DNA of 64,000 nucleotides, taken from NCBI GenBank assembly GCA_032718475.1, contig JAUCBJ010000054.1:1-64000 (forward strand). The letters are read 5' to 3'. Origin of the DNA: Nemertoderma westbladi (taxonomy: Eukaryota > Xenacoelomorpha > Nemertodermatida > Nemertodermatidae). This document shows, piece by piece, positions 55,188-64,000 of this stretch. The stretch's first letter is position 1. Each line of letters opens with the position of its first letter. A model generated the notes under the pieces. It was given only the letters and a program-made list of their open reading frames with translations. It was not told the origin of the DNA and searched no databases. A program made the translations under genes and the position numbers.

Positions 55188-55410
55188 ATACATTTGATAA
55201 CGAAAAAAATTTACCGGAAAACAGGATTTGTTTTAATGACCAATAAAACTAATGGGTTTAATATTGTAGGCTATCAATACAAGTAAAACAGTGAACATAG
55301 AGACATGCAGGGCATAGCTACCGTCATTGAAACTGAAAGCTTTTTGATAATAATAATAGTAATAATAAACATGAACTTATATAGCTCTTTACCTAAATGT
55401 CAGTTCAAAG

Positions 55411-57242
55411 TGTAGTAGGAACCATATAACATTATACTGTGGGGCGAGCCACGAAGTGAGTGAGCCTTAGCGTAGTGGTACCATTAATCAACCTGTGGGG
55501 CGAGCCACGAAGTGAGTGAGCCTTAGCGTAGTGGTACCATTAATCAACCTGTCGTTCTGTCGTTCTGTCGTTCTGTCGTTCTGTCGTTCTGTCGTTCTGT
55601 CGTTCTGTCGTGTTCAATTTTAAACGTTAATAACTCGGCCAATCTTTGATGAAATCTATCCAAACTTGGTACACATGTTGTTTGGCAAAAGTTTAGAAAT
55701 TTTCCAAGTAGAATTTCAGTGTGGCCTTCGAGAAGCTAAGATAATAGCAGTTAATTAGTTAATTAAGTTATTACGGTAAAAACACCATTTTCAACCTGCC
55801 TTTTAAAGGAAATTAATTGTTTTACAGTATAAGATTTAAATAATTGTAATTAAAAATTATACAGATGTAATCCCCATACGCCATTCTATTATAGTTTTTA
55901 ATTAGTTCAAGTGATTTGCTTTAATAATTGTGTCTTTAATTGATCTAAAGTAATTAAAACGGCAAAAAAATTTATTCTCATTAAATACTGCTCATTTATT
56001 GGCCAACATGCTGGTACATAGATGGGATGTGTGTGTCATTCCCAGTTGCTGGGAATGATTATTGGTCAAGTCTCTGCTGCTGGCTGGGAGTTGTTGCTAA
56101 GACTAACCAGAGAGGAATAGTAATAGACAACCTAGTATTGCTATTCCAGCCCAGACAGCATTCTTTAAATTCACTATAAATGTTGTATTGCTATCTCAGG
56201 TGAATGACAGATATCATAACATAAATACTATCCATGGCATGGCTGTTGTGTAGGCTTCTGAAATAGTTTATTCCACAATGTATATGTCTGGTTATTTTTT
56301 AATTGAATTTTTGCAAAGTAGTAAAATTAATGTTCTTAAAAATAATATTATTATTTTATATGTAACCTAGGAAATTAGCTACATTTTTTCGCTGCAGCTT
56401 TAAGAGTGTACATTAATTTAATATTATTTCAATACCCATATTACTACATCGGCATAAGATGCGTTGGCGTTGTATCACACATCTCCACATATCACACATA
56501 TCCACATAGATGTATCAACAGTTACTCGCACAGTTTCGAAACTTCGCATAGTTATAACTGTATAAAGATCGTCAGTCTGCGTTTAGGAAAAATATTTTAT
56601 AACAAAACAGGACAAGCGACGAGCGCAACGAGGCATATAATGAAGACGAGTACTGCGTTGACTAAATTATTATATAAACCACCTGGCTTCACATATTGAT
56701 CGCATCCCTAGTTATTATTATTATAAAGAACGTCCTAGCCTGCGTTTAAGAAATATATTTAAATACAAAACAGGACGAACGCAACGAGGCTTATAATGAA
56801 TACGAGTACTGCGTTTATTATATTCCTATAAACCACCTGGCTTTGCATATTGAACGTGCGATTGGAAATAAGTTCGTGCTACCCTTCCGTGGGTGGTAGA
56901 TGTCGCGGTTATGTATTGGTGGTTGGGAAGGGTGGGGGGGGGGGGATTAAAAGGGGTGAACACGTACTGTCCCCCTTTCTTTGATTGATTGGTGGTGTGG
57001 GTAAATTTCTCAAAACCTGATTTTGTGATACAGTCGCTCAATTTTAATTTGTATCTCATAACTGGGCCTCGTGCTGCGCGAAGGCCCCACGAACGTGTAA
57101 TATATCCATGTGCTTATGGTGGAGGGAATTTCAAATGCGATCCTGACTTATATACTTAGATATACTCGTAAACCTTTATTAATGTATACGCCAGTCTCTA
57201 TTACGTTTGAGTTTCACTTATGTTGTGATATCAACATCTACT
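55411..57242 (+). repeat. 5' LTR, split by a DNA element
   Basis: The LTR parts are 55411-55440 and 57099-57242 (174 bp in total). They join without loss if one TGT is counted once, and match the 3' LTR base for base as far as I can read. Confidence 0.92.
55441..57095 (+). mobile_element. GGGGCGAGCC-family element inserted in the 5' LTR, copy B
   Basis: The left end GGGGCGAGCCACGAAGTGAG is present twice in tandem, followed by (GTCGTTCT) repeated about 8 times (55552-55612). The right end is GGCCTCGTGCTGCGCGAAGG then CCCCACGAACG. TGT flanks both sides, and the uninterrupted 3' LTR has a single TGT there, so a 3-bp target duplication fits. An internal segment of about 130 bp (ACAGGACAAGCGACGAGCGC-type) is duplicated near 56590-56850. 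The stretch holds a small palindrome CATTCCCAGTTGCTGGGAATG (56037-56057) and no credible gene. Confidence 0.85.
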
Positions 57243-57823
57243 TGGCGCAGTGTGTAGCAAACATACGGCCTTGGATTAACAGGGTTTGAAAACCTCAAAT
57301 CGGGCAGACTGCTGATCGAGAATCGGATCGAATAAGCCGGAGGGTTGACGACGGACTGGAGGATAAAGCAGACTACCAGAGGGCCGACGACGGACCGGAT
57401 ATTTCGAAATCGAACCAGACGTTTCGACGACGATTTCGTGATCCCATCCCAATCAGTTCACCGGAGGGTCGACAACGGACTGGAGGATAAACCAGACTAC
57501 CAGAGGGCCGACGACGGACCGGATAGTTCAAACTTGAATCATAAGTTTTGACGACCATCCCGATTAGTAAAACCACATGGTCGACGACGGACTGTGGTTC
57601 AAAATTTTATAAACGTAGAGAGAATATATTATATAGATACTATACCAAATATATATTGAGATAATCATATCTTGGAGGTTAGGCAAAAATATTCCCTCAG
57701 TCCGTTTTACTTGATTTATCAAATAATTTTTCCATTTTCAAAATTTTTTTTTTTGTGTTTAAATTTTGTTTTTCTTATTTTATTTTGATTTTCCTTGAGG
57801 GAAAGTTACCAAATATCATCAAT
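57243..57823 (+). other. Retrotransposon leader with internal repeat
   Basis: This region runs from the primer-binding site to gag. GGAGGGTTGACGACGGACTG with GAGGATAAAGCAGACTACC and AGAGGGCCGACGACGGACC occur twice about 129 bp apart (about 57340-57410 and 57470-57540), and part of the motif a third time near 57580. Confidence 0.8.
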
Positions 57824-58918
57824 ATGGCTGAAGCAAATGACATTACTGCACTAGAAGCTGAACTAAAAAGGGCAAAGAAGCGACGTGATGGGTACCGTCT
57901 CAACACCAGCAATGCCATTAAAACAGCCAGGACATTGCTTGACAGGTACATAGCACAAGGGGATGTCGGGTCACGTGGCAGCACGGCAGGCTTGGAACAA
58001 ACAATGCTCAGAGTTCGTGAACGACTGGATACCTACATGGATGCACAGCAAAATGTCAATGAGATCCTTAATGTTGAGGATACGGATGGCTTGAAAGTGT
58101 TGTGTGACCTGGACTTCTTTTCAACGGAAGTCTGTACCGACATTTATACAGTCATGGATACTGAGGCCAGATATTCCATTACAGACAGGCATTCCATCAC
58201 CCCCCTCAGCACACAGCCCAAACAGGACTGGATAAGGTTGGATAATCTACCAAGACCACCAAAATTGGACACCAGCTCACAGATCCACTCATTTCACTCA
58301 TGGTGCAAGTCTTATGATGTATATCGTCGACAGGCAGCATTGGACAAGGCTCCAAGAGAGGATCAGGTAGCAAATTTCTTTGGTATGTGTACTCCAGCAA
58401 TGATGACACGACTTGAGACAGCCGTGTCCATCAGGGCTGACACAAAGATGACCTATGAGGAGATTACAAGGGCTATCCAGGATTATTTCCAAAGTCGTCA
58501 AAACATTTTGCTTGACTACAAGGCATTGTTTGACCTGCGGCTGGATGAAAGCCAGGACATTGATCTCCATGTTGACAAATGGGAGGAAGCAGAGGAAATC
58601 TGTGGCATCTGGAATGCTGACACAGAAACAATCCGAGCAGTGCTTTTCACCATGTCTTTGAGAGGCAGGCCCAAATGGCAAAAGAAAATTTGGGGAAGTG
58701 ACAAAAAATTGCTGTATCCTGACATCGTCAAGCTGTTCAGGTCGCTTAAAGCAGCAGAAGAAACAAGTTCATGTGTTGCAGGTGGGGATGTTGCTGCAGT
58801 AAAGAGACATACACCTTACAAAAGAAATCAAATTGCAAACATGATGGAAAAGGGTAAAGATAAGGCAGGATCTGACCTGCCTAAAGACAGTGCCCTGCTC
58901 TCATTGTGGTCTACGTAA
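57824..58918 (+). CDS. Gag of the Gypsy-type element
   Basis: The protein is 364 aa from ATG 57824 (MAEANDITALEAELKRAKKR). The frame is open further 5', but this Met begins the coiled-coil-like N-terminus and lies after the leader. The middle, HSFHSWCKSYDVYRRQ and LFDLRLDESQDIDLHV, with RQNILLDYKALFDL, has the helical character of retrotransposon capsids. The zinc knuckles are not in this frame but at the start of Pol, 3' of the overlap. It forms the particle and packages element RNA (family knowledge). It ends LLSLWST and overlaps the Pol frame by up to 74 nt. Confidence 0.85.
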   Translation: MAEANDITALEAELKRAKKRRDGYRLNTSNAIKTARTLLDRYIAQGDVGSRGSTAGLEQTMLRVRERLDTYMDAQQNVNEILNVEDTDGLKVLCDLDFFSTEVCTDIYTVMDTEARYSITDRHSITPLSTQPKQDWIRLDNLPRPPKLDTSSQIHSFHSWCKSYDVYRRQAALDKAPREDQVANFFGMCTPAMMTRLETAVSIRADTKMTYEEITRAIQDYFQSRQNILLDYKALFDLRLDESQDIDLHVDKWEEAEEICGIWNADTETIRAVLFTMSLRGRPKWQKKIWGSDKKLLYPDIVKLFRSLKAAEETSSCVAGGDVAAVKRHTPYKRNQIANMMEKGKDKAGSDLPKDSALLSLWST

Positions 58919-61900
58919 AGTACATCTGAAAGAAAAGCCTTGCATGGCACTAAATAAGAAATGCCATAAATGTGGAGAGATTGGGCATTTCTCATCTGTC
59001 TGCAAGAAGTCGAAAGCAATGGTTAGCGCTATTTGCGCCATTGGAATTGATTCGACATCTTTAGACATCCAATTATCAGCAGGGACCGGAGAGGCTACTA
59101 TCAAAGCATTTCCAGATACCCAGGCTACAGTAACAGTTGCTGGGATTAGTCTTCTGGCAGTGCTCGGACTCAGTATAGAGGACCTGGATCCATCACCTGT
59201 GGCAAAGTTGGTTGGTGTTGATAAGAAGCCGATCAAACAGAGGGGATCACTGATCTCAGTCATTCAAGTTGCTGAAGAAGCTACTGGGGAGCGTGTTATC
59301 TTCTGTGAAAATATTGATGGGCTCTACCTCTCTCTGGAAGTTTGCAAGCAACTACATATCATACCAGAAACATTTCCTTATCCTGTTCCAGTTGTTGCTT
59401 CTGTTGGCACAAGAACCCTTGACCCATTAGACCCGACCCCAGAACGGATACCAACTACTGGAGAGATGCCAAACTGGGCCAATCAATGGTGTACCAATTT
59501 GCCAGACATACCAACAGAGTCTCAAATTTCAAAGATCAGAGAGTTCTTATTCAAGAAGTATGAGGATGTTTTCAATACAACAGAACTCAAGACAATGGCT
59601 GGGGCAGGAGTTGGTAAACCAATGAAAATTGTTTTGAAAGAAGATGCAAAACCCTTCATTGTCGGAGCACCGAGACCAGTACCAATGGCCTATAGAGACA
59701 AGGCTGCTAAGGAGTTGAAGCGGATGGTCGATCAAGGTTGGATCTCTCCATTAGCTGATCGCCCTACAGAGTGGGCACATCCGATGGTTGTGGCACCAAA
59801 GCCTAATGGAGATGTGAGAATCTGTGCAGACTTAACAAAGCTGAATTCACAGGTAATACGCACATATCATCCTGTACAGCCGTCTTTTGAGGCAGTCGCC
59901 ACCCTAGTAGCTGGTGGTGGCAATGAATGGTACTTCAAACTGGATGCATCAAAGGGCTACTACCAGATGCCATTAGCAGATGAATCAAAGACAATGACAA
60001 CTTTTGCTACATGGCTTGGGTACTATTATTATAACAGAAGTCCAATGGGATTCACATATACAGGTGACTCTTACTCACTGAGAGGGGATGTAGCACTGAA
60101 AGGCATCAGCGATGTAGTGAAGCAAACTGACGACATTGCTGGAGGGGCCAAAACATTCAAGGACTGCATGGCTAAGTTGATTACAGTCTTGGAGAGATGT
60201 AGAAAATATTCAATCACGCTGAACAAGGAGAAGGCTGAAATCTGCATGAAAACAATCAAGTTTGTTGGCTTCTTAATCAATGGCGAGGGCATCCATGCAG
60301 ATCCAGAAAAAGTAAAAGCAATCCTTGAATTTCCAGAGCCGACAACTAGGACAGAACTGAAGAGTTTCATGGGCCTTGCAAATCAGCTCGGCCATTTTTC
60401 TGCAGAATTCAAGCCAACAGTGGAGCCTTTGCGTCCACTGCTATCAACCAAGACTGAATTCTTATGGGCATCCCCTCAAAAGGCAGCTTTTGAAAAGACT
60501 AAGAATGTGTTGACATCCCTGCCTGTATTAAAGCCGTGGAGGAATACAGCAAAAGAAACTGCCTTGTTTACGGATGCGAGTAGGCATGGATTAGGATTTT
60601 GCCTCATGCAGCGCAATTTAGCTACAGAGCAGTGGTCGCTAATTGAATGCGGATCTCGATTTCTGAGTACAGCTGAGAGTCGGTATGCTGTTATAGAGCT
60701 GGAAGCTCTGGCCATCACTTGGGCAATCAGGAAATGTAAAATGTACCTCTTGGGTCATCCAAACTTTAAAGTCATCACAGACCATGCACCATTACGAGCA
60801 CTTTTCAACTCCAAAACAATTGATCAGGTGGAGAATGTTCGTGTAGCCTCATATAGAACTAAGCTGACAGCATACAACTTCATTGTAGAGTGGAAGAAGG
60901 GAGCACTGAACCTGGCCCCCGATGCACTTTCAAGATATCCAGTATTGAATCCAACAGTGGAAGACCTGGCTGAGAGTTCTGTTACTCCAGAAGGAGCTTG
61001 GGCAACAGTATGTGCAATTGAAACTATAAAGGAAGGGTACATAGATAATGACCTTACGTTACAACGCTTGAAGGATGCGGCAAAAGCTGATACTGATTAC
61101 ACCAACCTGATTGAGGCTATCAAGCAAGGCAAACCTGGAACAACAGGCCTCTCCCGTTGCTACAAGTGTAAGTTTGATGAACTTGCTATTGAGGATGGAC
61201 TGGTGATCATCAATGGGCAGGTGGTGGTGATACCACAGAGGGAACGCAGAAGCGTTCTACAGGCTCTGCATCTTGGACACTCTGGATTTAACAGAATGCT
61301 TCTCAGGGCAAAATCATCGGTGCATTGGCCTTCCATGCGATTTGACCTTAAGAATTTGTCAGATTCATGTGAGCCTTGTCAGATTCTCCGACAGTCACTC
61401 AACCCAGAACCAATCTTACCAACCCCAGTACCACAAGGGCCTTATTCTTCAGTAACAGCTGATCTGTTTCAACATGCAGGGTACTACTACATTGTTTATA
61501 CTGATCGATTCAGTGGATATACTCATACTGCAAGATGGAGAAACTGCCCAACATCAGCACAGGTGATTCGTTACCTTACCCTGATCTATAGGGATACTGG
61601 TATCCCGAGGGAAATCTCAACCGATGGTGGACCTCAATTTAATGCTGCTGAAGCACAGGCTTTCTACAAGAAATGTGGGACTTTCTGGCGCTGTTCCTCA
61701 CCATATTTTCCTCGTAGCAATGGACATGCTGAGGCAGCCGTAAAGCGGGTCAAGCATCTATTCAAGAAGACAAATACTTCTGATCCTGGGGGTATAGAAT
61801 TCGCTTTTGGGTTGTTAGAAATGAATAACACACCCAGCTCGGGAGGTGTAAGTCCAGCAATGCTTGCACTGGGCCGTGAGCAAAGGACACTCGTTCCCCG

Positions 61901-62345
61901 TTTGGAAACCCCAATGGTGACGCCTGCGACACGCACTGCGGGTGCAACCGCTCGAGTTATGAAGACAAAGGAAGCCACAGAAATGAAAATCAGAAAGGCT
62001 AGAAAGCTACAACCAATCGAACAGGGAGAACTTGTCTGGGTTCAGGATCCGAAATCAAGACGCTGGTTCTGTTCCGGTGTTGTAACTGAGATTCTCAACA
62101 ACAATGACTATATAATCGAGACCGATAATGGAAAGGAATACCGCCGTAACCGGATATTTATCCGCCCAAAAAGTGCTCATGCCGCGACACATAGTATAAC
62201 AGCACAACAACACAAAGAGGACGAGGAGAGTCTGGGTGCAGCTCAGCCTGATCATGTTGGACCTATTCAAAATTATACAGTTTATCAACCTAGACGTTCC
62301 GGGCGGGAAAAAAAAATTACAGTACCATATCAGTACATAAATTAA
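58890..62345 (+). CDS. Pol of the Gypsy-type element (nucleocapsid knuckles, protease, RT, RNase H, integrase)
   Basis: The 1151-codon frame has no ATG start and is open from 58845, in the +1 phase relative to gag, so it is probably made by frameshifting in the 58845-58918 overlap. Counting from 58890: a CCHC-like knuckle at 3-18 and a canonical one CHKCGEIGHFSSVC at 25-38; protease FPDTQATV, where D76-T77 is followed by Q78 instead of the usual G; RT with FKLDASKGYYQMPL and DD at 414-415 in KQTDDIAG; RNase H with TDAS (D562); integrase D858, D912, E948 (spacing D-35-E) preceded by an HHCC-type region (LHLGHS...CEPC). The C-terminal segment LVWVQDPKSRRWFCSGVV suits DNA binding. The DTQ change may inactivate the protease or may be typical of this lineage. 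Confidence 0.93.
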   Translation: MPCSHCGLRKVHLKEKPCMALNKKCHKCGEIGHFSSVCKKSKAMVSAICAIGIDSTSLDIQLSAGTGEATIKAFPDTQATVTVAGISLLAVLGLSIEDLDPSPVAKLVGVDKKPIKQRGSLISVIQVAEEATGERVIFCENIDGLYLSLEVCKQLHIIPETFPYPVPVVASVGTRTLDPLDPTPERIPTTGEMPNWANQWCTNLPDIPTESQISKIREFLFKKYEDVFNTTELKTMAGAGVGKPMKIVLKEDAKPFIVGAPRPVPMAYRDKAAKELKRMVDQGWISPLADRPTEWAHPMVVAPKPNGDVRICADLTKLNSQVIRTYHPVQPSFEAVATLVAGGGNEWYFKLDASKGYYQMPLADESKTMTTFATWLGYYYYNRSPMGFTYTGDSYSLRGDVALKGISDVVKQTDDIAGGAKTFKDCMAKLITVLERCRKYSITLNKEKAEICMKTIKFVGFLINGEGIHADPEKVKAILEFPEPTTRTELKSFMGLANQLGHFSAEFKPTVEPLRPLLSTKTEFLWASPQKAAFEKTKNVLTSLPVLKPWRNTAKETALFTDASRHGLGFCLMQRNLATEQWSLIECGSRFLSTAESRYAVIELEALAITWAIRKCKMYLLGHPNFKVITDHAPLRALFNSKTIDQVENVRVASYRTKLTAYNFIVEWKKGALNLAPDALSRYPVLNPTVEDLAESSVTPEGAWATVCAIETIKEGYIDNDLTLQRLKDAAKADTDYTNLIEAIKQGKPGTTGLSRCYKCKFDELAIEDGLVIINGQVVVIPQRERRSVLQALHLGHSGFNRMLLRAKSSVHWPSMRFDLKNLSDSCEPCQILRQSLNPEPILPTPVPQGPYSSVTADLFQHAGYYYIVYTDRFSGYTHTARWRNCPTSAQVIRYLTLIYRDTGIPREISTDGGPQFNAAEAQAFYKKCGTFWRCSSPYFPRSNGHAEAAVKRVKHLFKKTNTSDPGGIEFAFGLLEMNNTPSSGGVSPAMLALGREQRTLVPRLETPMVTPATRTAGATARVMKTKEATEMKIRKARKLQPIEQGELVWVQDPKSRRWFCSGVVTEILNNNDYIIETDNGKEYRRNRIFIRPKSAHAATHSITAQQHKEDEESLGAAQPDHVGPIQNYTVYQPRRSGREKKITVPYQYIN

Positions 62346-62364
62346 GCAGAACATCGTTCTGCTC

Positions 62365-62381
62365 AAAGAAAGAAAGAGAGA
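62365..62381 (+). other. Polypurine tract
   Basis: AAAGAAAGAAAGAGAGA abuts the 3' LTR, the expected place for plus-strand priming. Confidence 0.85.
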
Positions 62382-62555
62382 TGTAGTAGGAACCATATAA
62401 CATTATACTGTAATATATCCATGTGCTTATGGTGGAGGGAATTTCAAATGCGATCCTGACTTATATACTTAGATATACTCGTAAACCTTTATTAATGTAT
62501 ACGCCAGTCTCTATTACGTTTGAGTTTCACTTATGTTGTGATATCAACATCTACT
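62382..62555 (+). repeat. 3' LTR (174 bp)
   Basis: It begins TGTAGTAGGAACC and ends CAACATCTACT. The following CAAAG repeats the bases before the 5' LTR. The end CT is not the usual CA, but the boundary is fixed by the duplication and by the primer-binding site after the 5' LTR. Confidence 0.93.
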
Positions 62556-62635
62556 CAAAGGCGCTTTAAAACAAATCGTACTTAGGGTATGCACATGAAA
62601 ATAAATGAATTTTTAATCCGCCTCAAAGCAGCTCC

Positions 62636-62850
62636 AGTTGAACGAGTTAATGGTGGAGAAATTGACGTCGACGTGGATAAACTCGCGTCCAATCACCCTC
62701 CACGGTACCTATCTTACCAAGGGGGAGTTTCACGATGCTGCCTGCCTGCGGTACGGTTGGCATCCCTGGTCTACCCCGGTCCGTTGTGCCTGTGGGACAC
62801 GATCGCGTCGCGTCATCTGCACTGGGCCTGCAACTGGGTGCGACGTTAGG
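62636..62850 (+). pseudogene. Retroelement C-terminal fragment
   Basis: The plus frame reads LHGTYLTKGEFHDAACLRYG followed by WHPWSTPVRCACGTRS. This resembles a module found after the polymerase in some invertebrate retroelements (K-x-E-F-x-D-x-x-C-L-R-Y-G-W ... C-x-C-G). Only this piece is present, and the element type is not resolved. Confidence 0.5.
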
Positions 62851-63035
62851 TAAGCTTTGCGCTACTGCGGGCAAGCCTAGTGAGTTCTCCACTGCGTTAT
62901 GGTGGGGCGGAACTCATTATTCCTGTACAGTATATACGAACTTTCCTGGTTTTTGATTGTCTGTAATCACTACCGTACACAACGTACTACAGTATTGCAT
63001 ATAGTGGATTACAGTAGGACATAATTCATCCATAC

Positions 63036-63318
63036 ATTATTGTAATTGTCAAAGAGGCTGGGGCCTTCGAGTCGTCTCCGATGTCCATCTATGATGTTCA
63101 CTGGTCGCTTTTACTCATAAGGAACGTAAACTGAAATGAAACTAAAACGATGGTCTAAAATTTGAAAAAATTTAAAAAATGCACTTGAGAGTTAGAGAGA
63201 CGTATCCTTACATTATTGGTAATTGCCAAGAGAGAGGAGCCTTCGGGTCGCCCCCGGTGTTTCGTCTGTCACGTTCACTGGTCTCTTTTACTTATCAGGA
63301 ACGTAAACTGAAATTAAA
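63036..63318. repeat. Two diverged direct copies, period about 177 bp
   Basis: GGCCTTCGAGTCGTCTCCG and GTTCACTGGTCGCTTTTACT near 63063-63115 recur as GAGCCTTCGGGTCGCCCCCG and GTTCACTGGTCTCTTTTACT near 63237-63293, each followed by GGAACGTAAACTGAAAT. Confidence 0.8.
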
Positions 63319-63361
63319 TTCCACTTAGGTGTTTCTTTTCGAAATTAAAAGCATAAAAAAC

Positions 63362-63580
63362 CATCGGGGTCATATTGACCCCAATGGTCGTTGGTGTGGT
63401 CAAGGTAATTAAATTCAAATTAAAAGCGTAAATTAAATTTTTGGTCTACAAAATTATATGGGTCATGTAGAGCACACAAAAATTGAGGAATTCATGGAAT
63501 TACAGCACCTGAACATTAATTGGACTGAAATTACAACATTTTAAATGTGTCCTTGGGGTCTTAATAGACCCCATGGGTGC
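63362..63580. mobile_element. Possible short TIR element with hairpin ends
   Basis: CCATCGGGGTCATATTGACC then CCAATGG at the left and CTTGGGGTCTTAATAGACCC then CATGG at the right are each hairpins and are roughly inverse to each other. About 220 bp, no coding capacity. No target duplication checked. Confidence 0.4.
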
Positions 63581-64000
63581 CCGTGGTTTAAAGTAGTTCG
63601 CTAATTGCACAAAAACGCCACATTTTTGCCGCAAAAGCTTTAACAAAGCTCTCACTAAGTAGCTGCTGTAACTAATACTAACTCTATGAATACCGCCCCA
63701 GGTTTTTAACATAATTTTAAATTGATAATATCGTGCCTGTGCAACCGGTTTAACGTTGAATAAAATAAAATAAATAATACGATGTGTTGCCATTTTCAAG
63801 TACATTTAACATTTCTAACTAACTAAACTATAAACTTTAGCCCTAATGAATTACTTTTTGCATTGTTTTTACGTAACTTTAATACATTAATATGAAGTTA
63901 GAGATTATCGCGCTTGCTGTTACTTTTATACTCTAAATAATAATTAATATTCTAGAACAAAAACATTAGATTTATAGCGATTTACGTCTCAAAATTTACA
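63581..64000. other. AT-rich window end
   Basis: ATTCTAGAACAAAAAC near 63950 resembles half of a palindrome-rich element continuing past the window. No gene. Confidence 0.35.

Larger units (their letters stand above)
55411..62555 (+). mobile_element. Gypsy-type LTR retrotransposon, complete but interrupted in its 5' LTR
   Basis: Both 174-bp LTRs (TGTAGTAGG...CATCTACT) are present and appear identical. The target duplication is CAAAG (55406-55410 and 62556-62560). TGGCGCAGTGTG directly after the 5' LTR is the primer-binding site position, and AAAGAAAGAAAGAGAGA (62365-62381) is the polypurine tract. Gag and Pol are each open. Removing the 1,655-bp insertion in the 5' LTR leaves an element of about 5.5 kb. 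Pol order is protease, RT, RNase H, integrase, hence Gypsy (Metaviridae) type. No envelope-like frame is seen. Confidence 0.95.

Noticed and set aside
56406-56699. 97-codon frame inside the GGGGCGAGCC element
   Set aside because: No transposase motif, and it covers part of an internal duplication; not credible as a transposition protein.
55441-57095. Helitron
   Set aside because: A hairpin-like GGGCCT...AGGCCC lies near the right end, but there is no CTRR end, copies A and C have inverted arms, and TGT flanks suggest a short target duplication.
58901-59263. Frames antisense to Pol
   Set aside because: Shadows of the strongly supported Pol frame.

Overview
The window is AT-rich genomic DNA from an animal, most likely an invertebrate. 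The host genes have metazoan relatives: cystinosin, ASPSCR1/TUG, TTC36, VPS33B and a membrane-anchored fibrinogen-domain protein. The mobile DNA is the usual metazoan mix of RTE-, CR1- and other APE-type LINE relics, a Gypsy-type LTR retrotransposon and short TIR elements. I cannot name the species. Every recognisable host gene reads as one uninterrupted frame, although relatives in other animals have many introns. The locus is either unusually intron-poor or rich in retrocopied and tandemly copied genes.

Layout. 1-3.6 kb: a fold-back repeat and an RTE LINE relic. 4.4-13.5 kb: three intronless cystinosin genes, two near-identical on the minus strand with an RTE relic between them and a diverged third on the plus strand. 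14.7-17.7 kb: ASPSCR1 (+) and TTC36 (-), convergent, with a 20-bp minisatellite between them. 19.4-22.8 kb: two LINE relics, each carrying a minisatellite inside its reverse-transcriptase region. 23.7-25.6 kb: VPS33B copy 1 (-), frameshifted near its end. 25.7-32 kb: AT-rich array, palindrome-rich TIR elements, a GC-rich patch, a LINE fragment inside a 69-bp array, and a 30-bp array ending in a perfect hairpin. 33-34.8 kb: VPS33B copy 2 (-), intact, followed by about 1 kb of a 14-bp satellite. 36-40 kb: TIR element, 41-bp array, homopolymers and a CR1-like fragment. 40.5-44.4 kb: a 91-bp satellite that cuts off the 3' end of a fibrinogen-domain gene; a second truncated copy of that gene lies at 46.5 kb. 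45.5-53.6 kb: nested palindrome-rich TIR elements, one holding a LINE. 54.3-55.2 kb: a second 14-bp satellite. 55.4-62.6 kb: a young Gypsy-type retrotransposon whose 5' LTR is split by a still younger DNA element. 62.6-64 kb: small repeats.

Main themes. (1) Recent copying between paralogues: the two VPS33B genes share two blocks of about 99% identity separated by diverged sequence, a gene-conversion mosaic. (2) A family of short TIR elements carries paired TGTTCTAGAACA palindromes whose starts are 21-22 bp apart (two helical turns), seen in at least seven places, and some of the elements also carry an RFX X-box palindrome. (3) Minisatellites arise inside retrotransposon coding DNA and run into genes. 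The genes are not an operon. Cystinosin and VPS33B both act on the late endosome or lysosome, but nothing in the sequence links them functionally beyond proximity.
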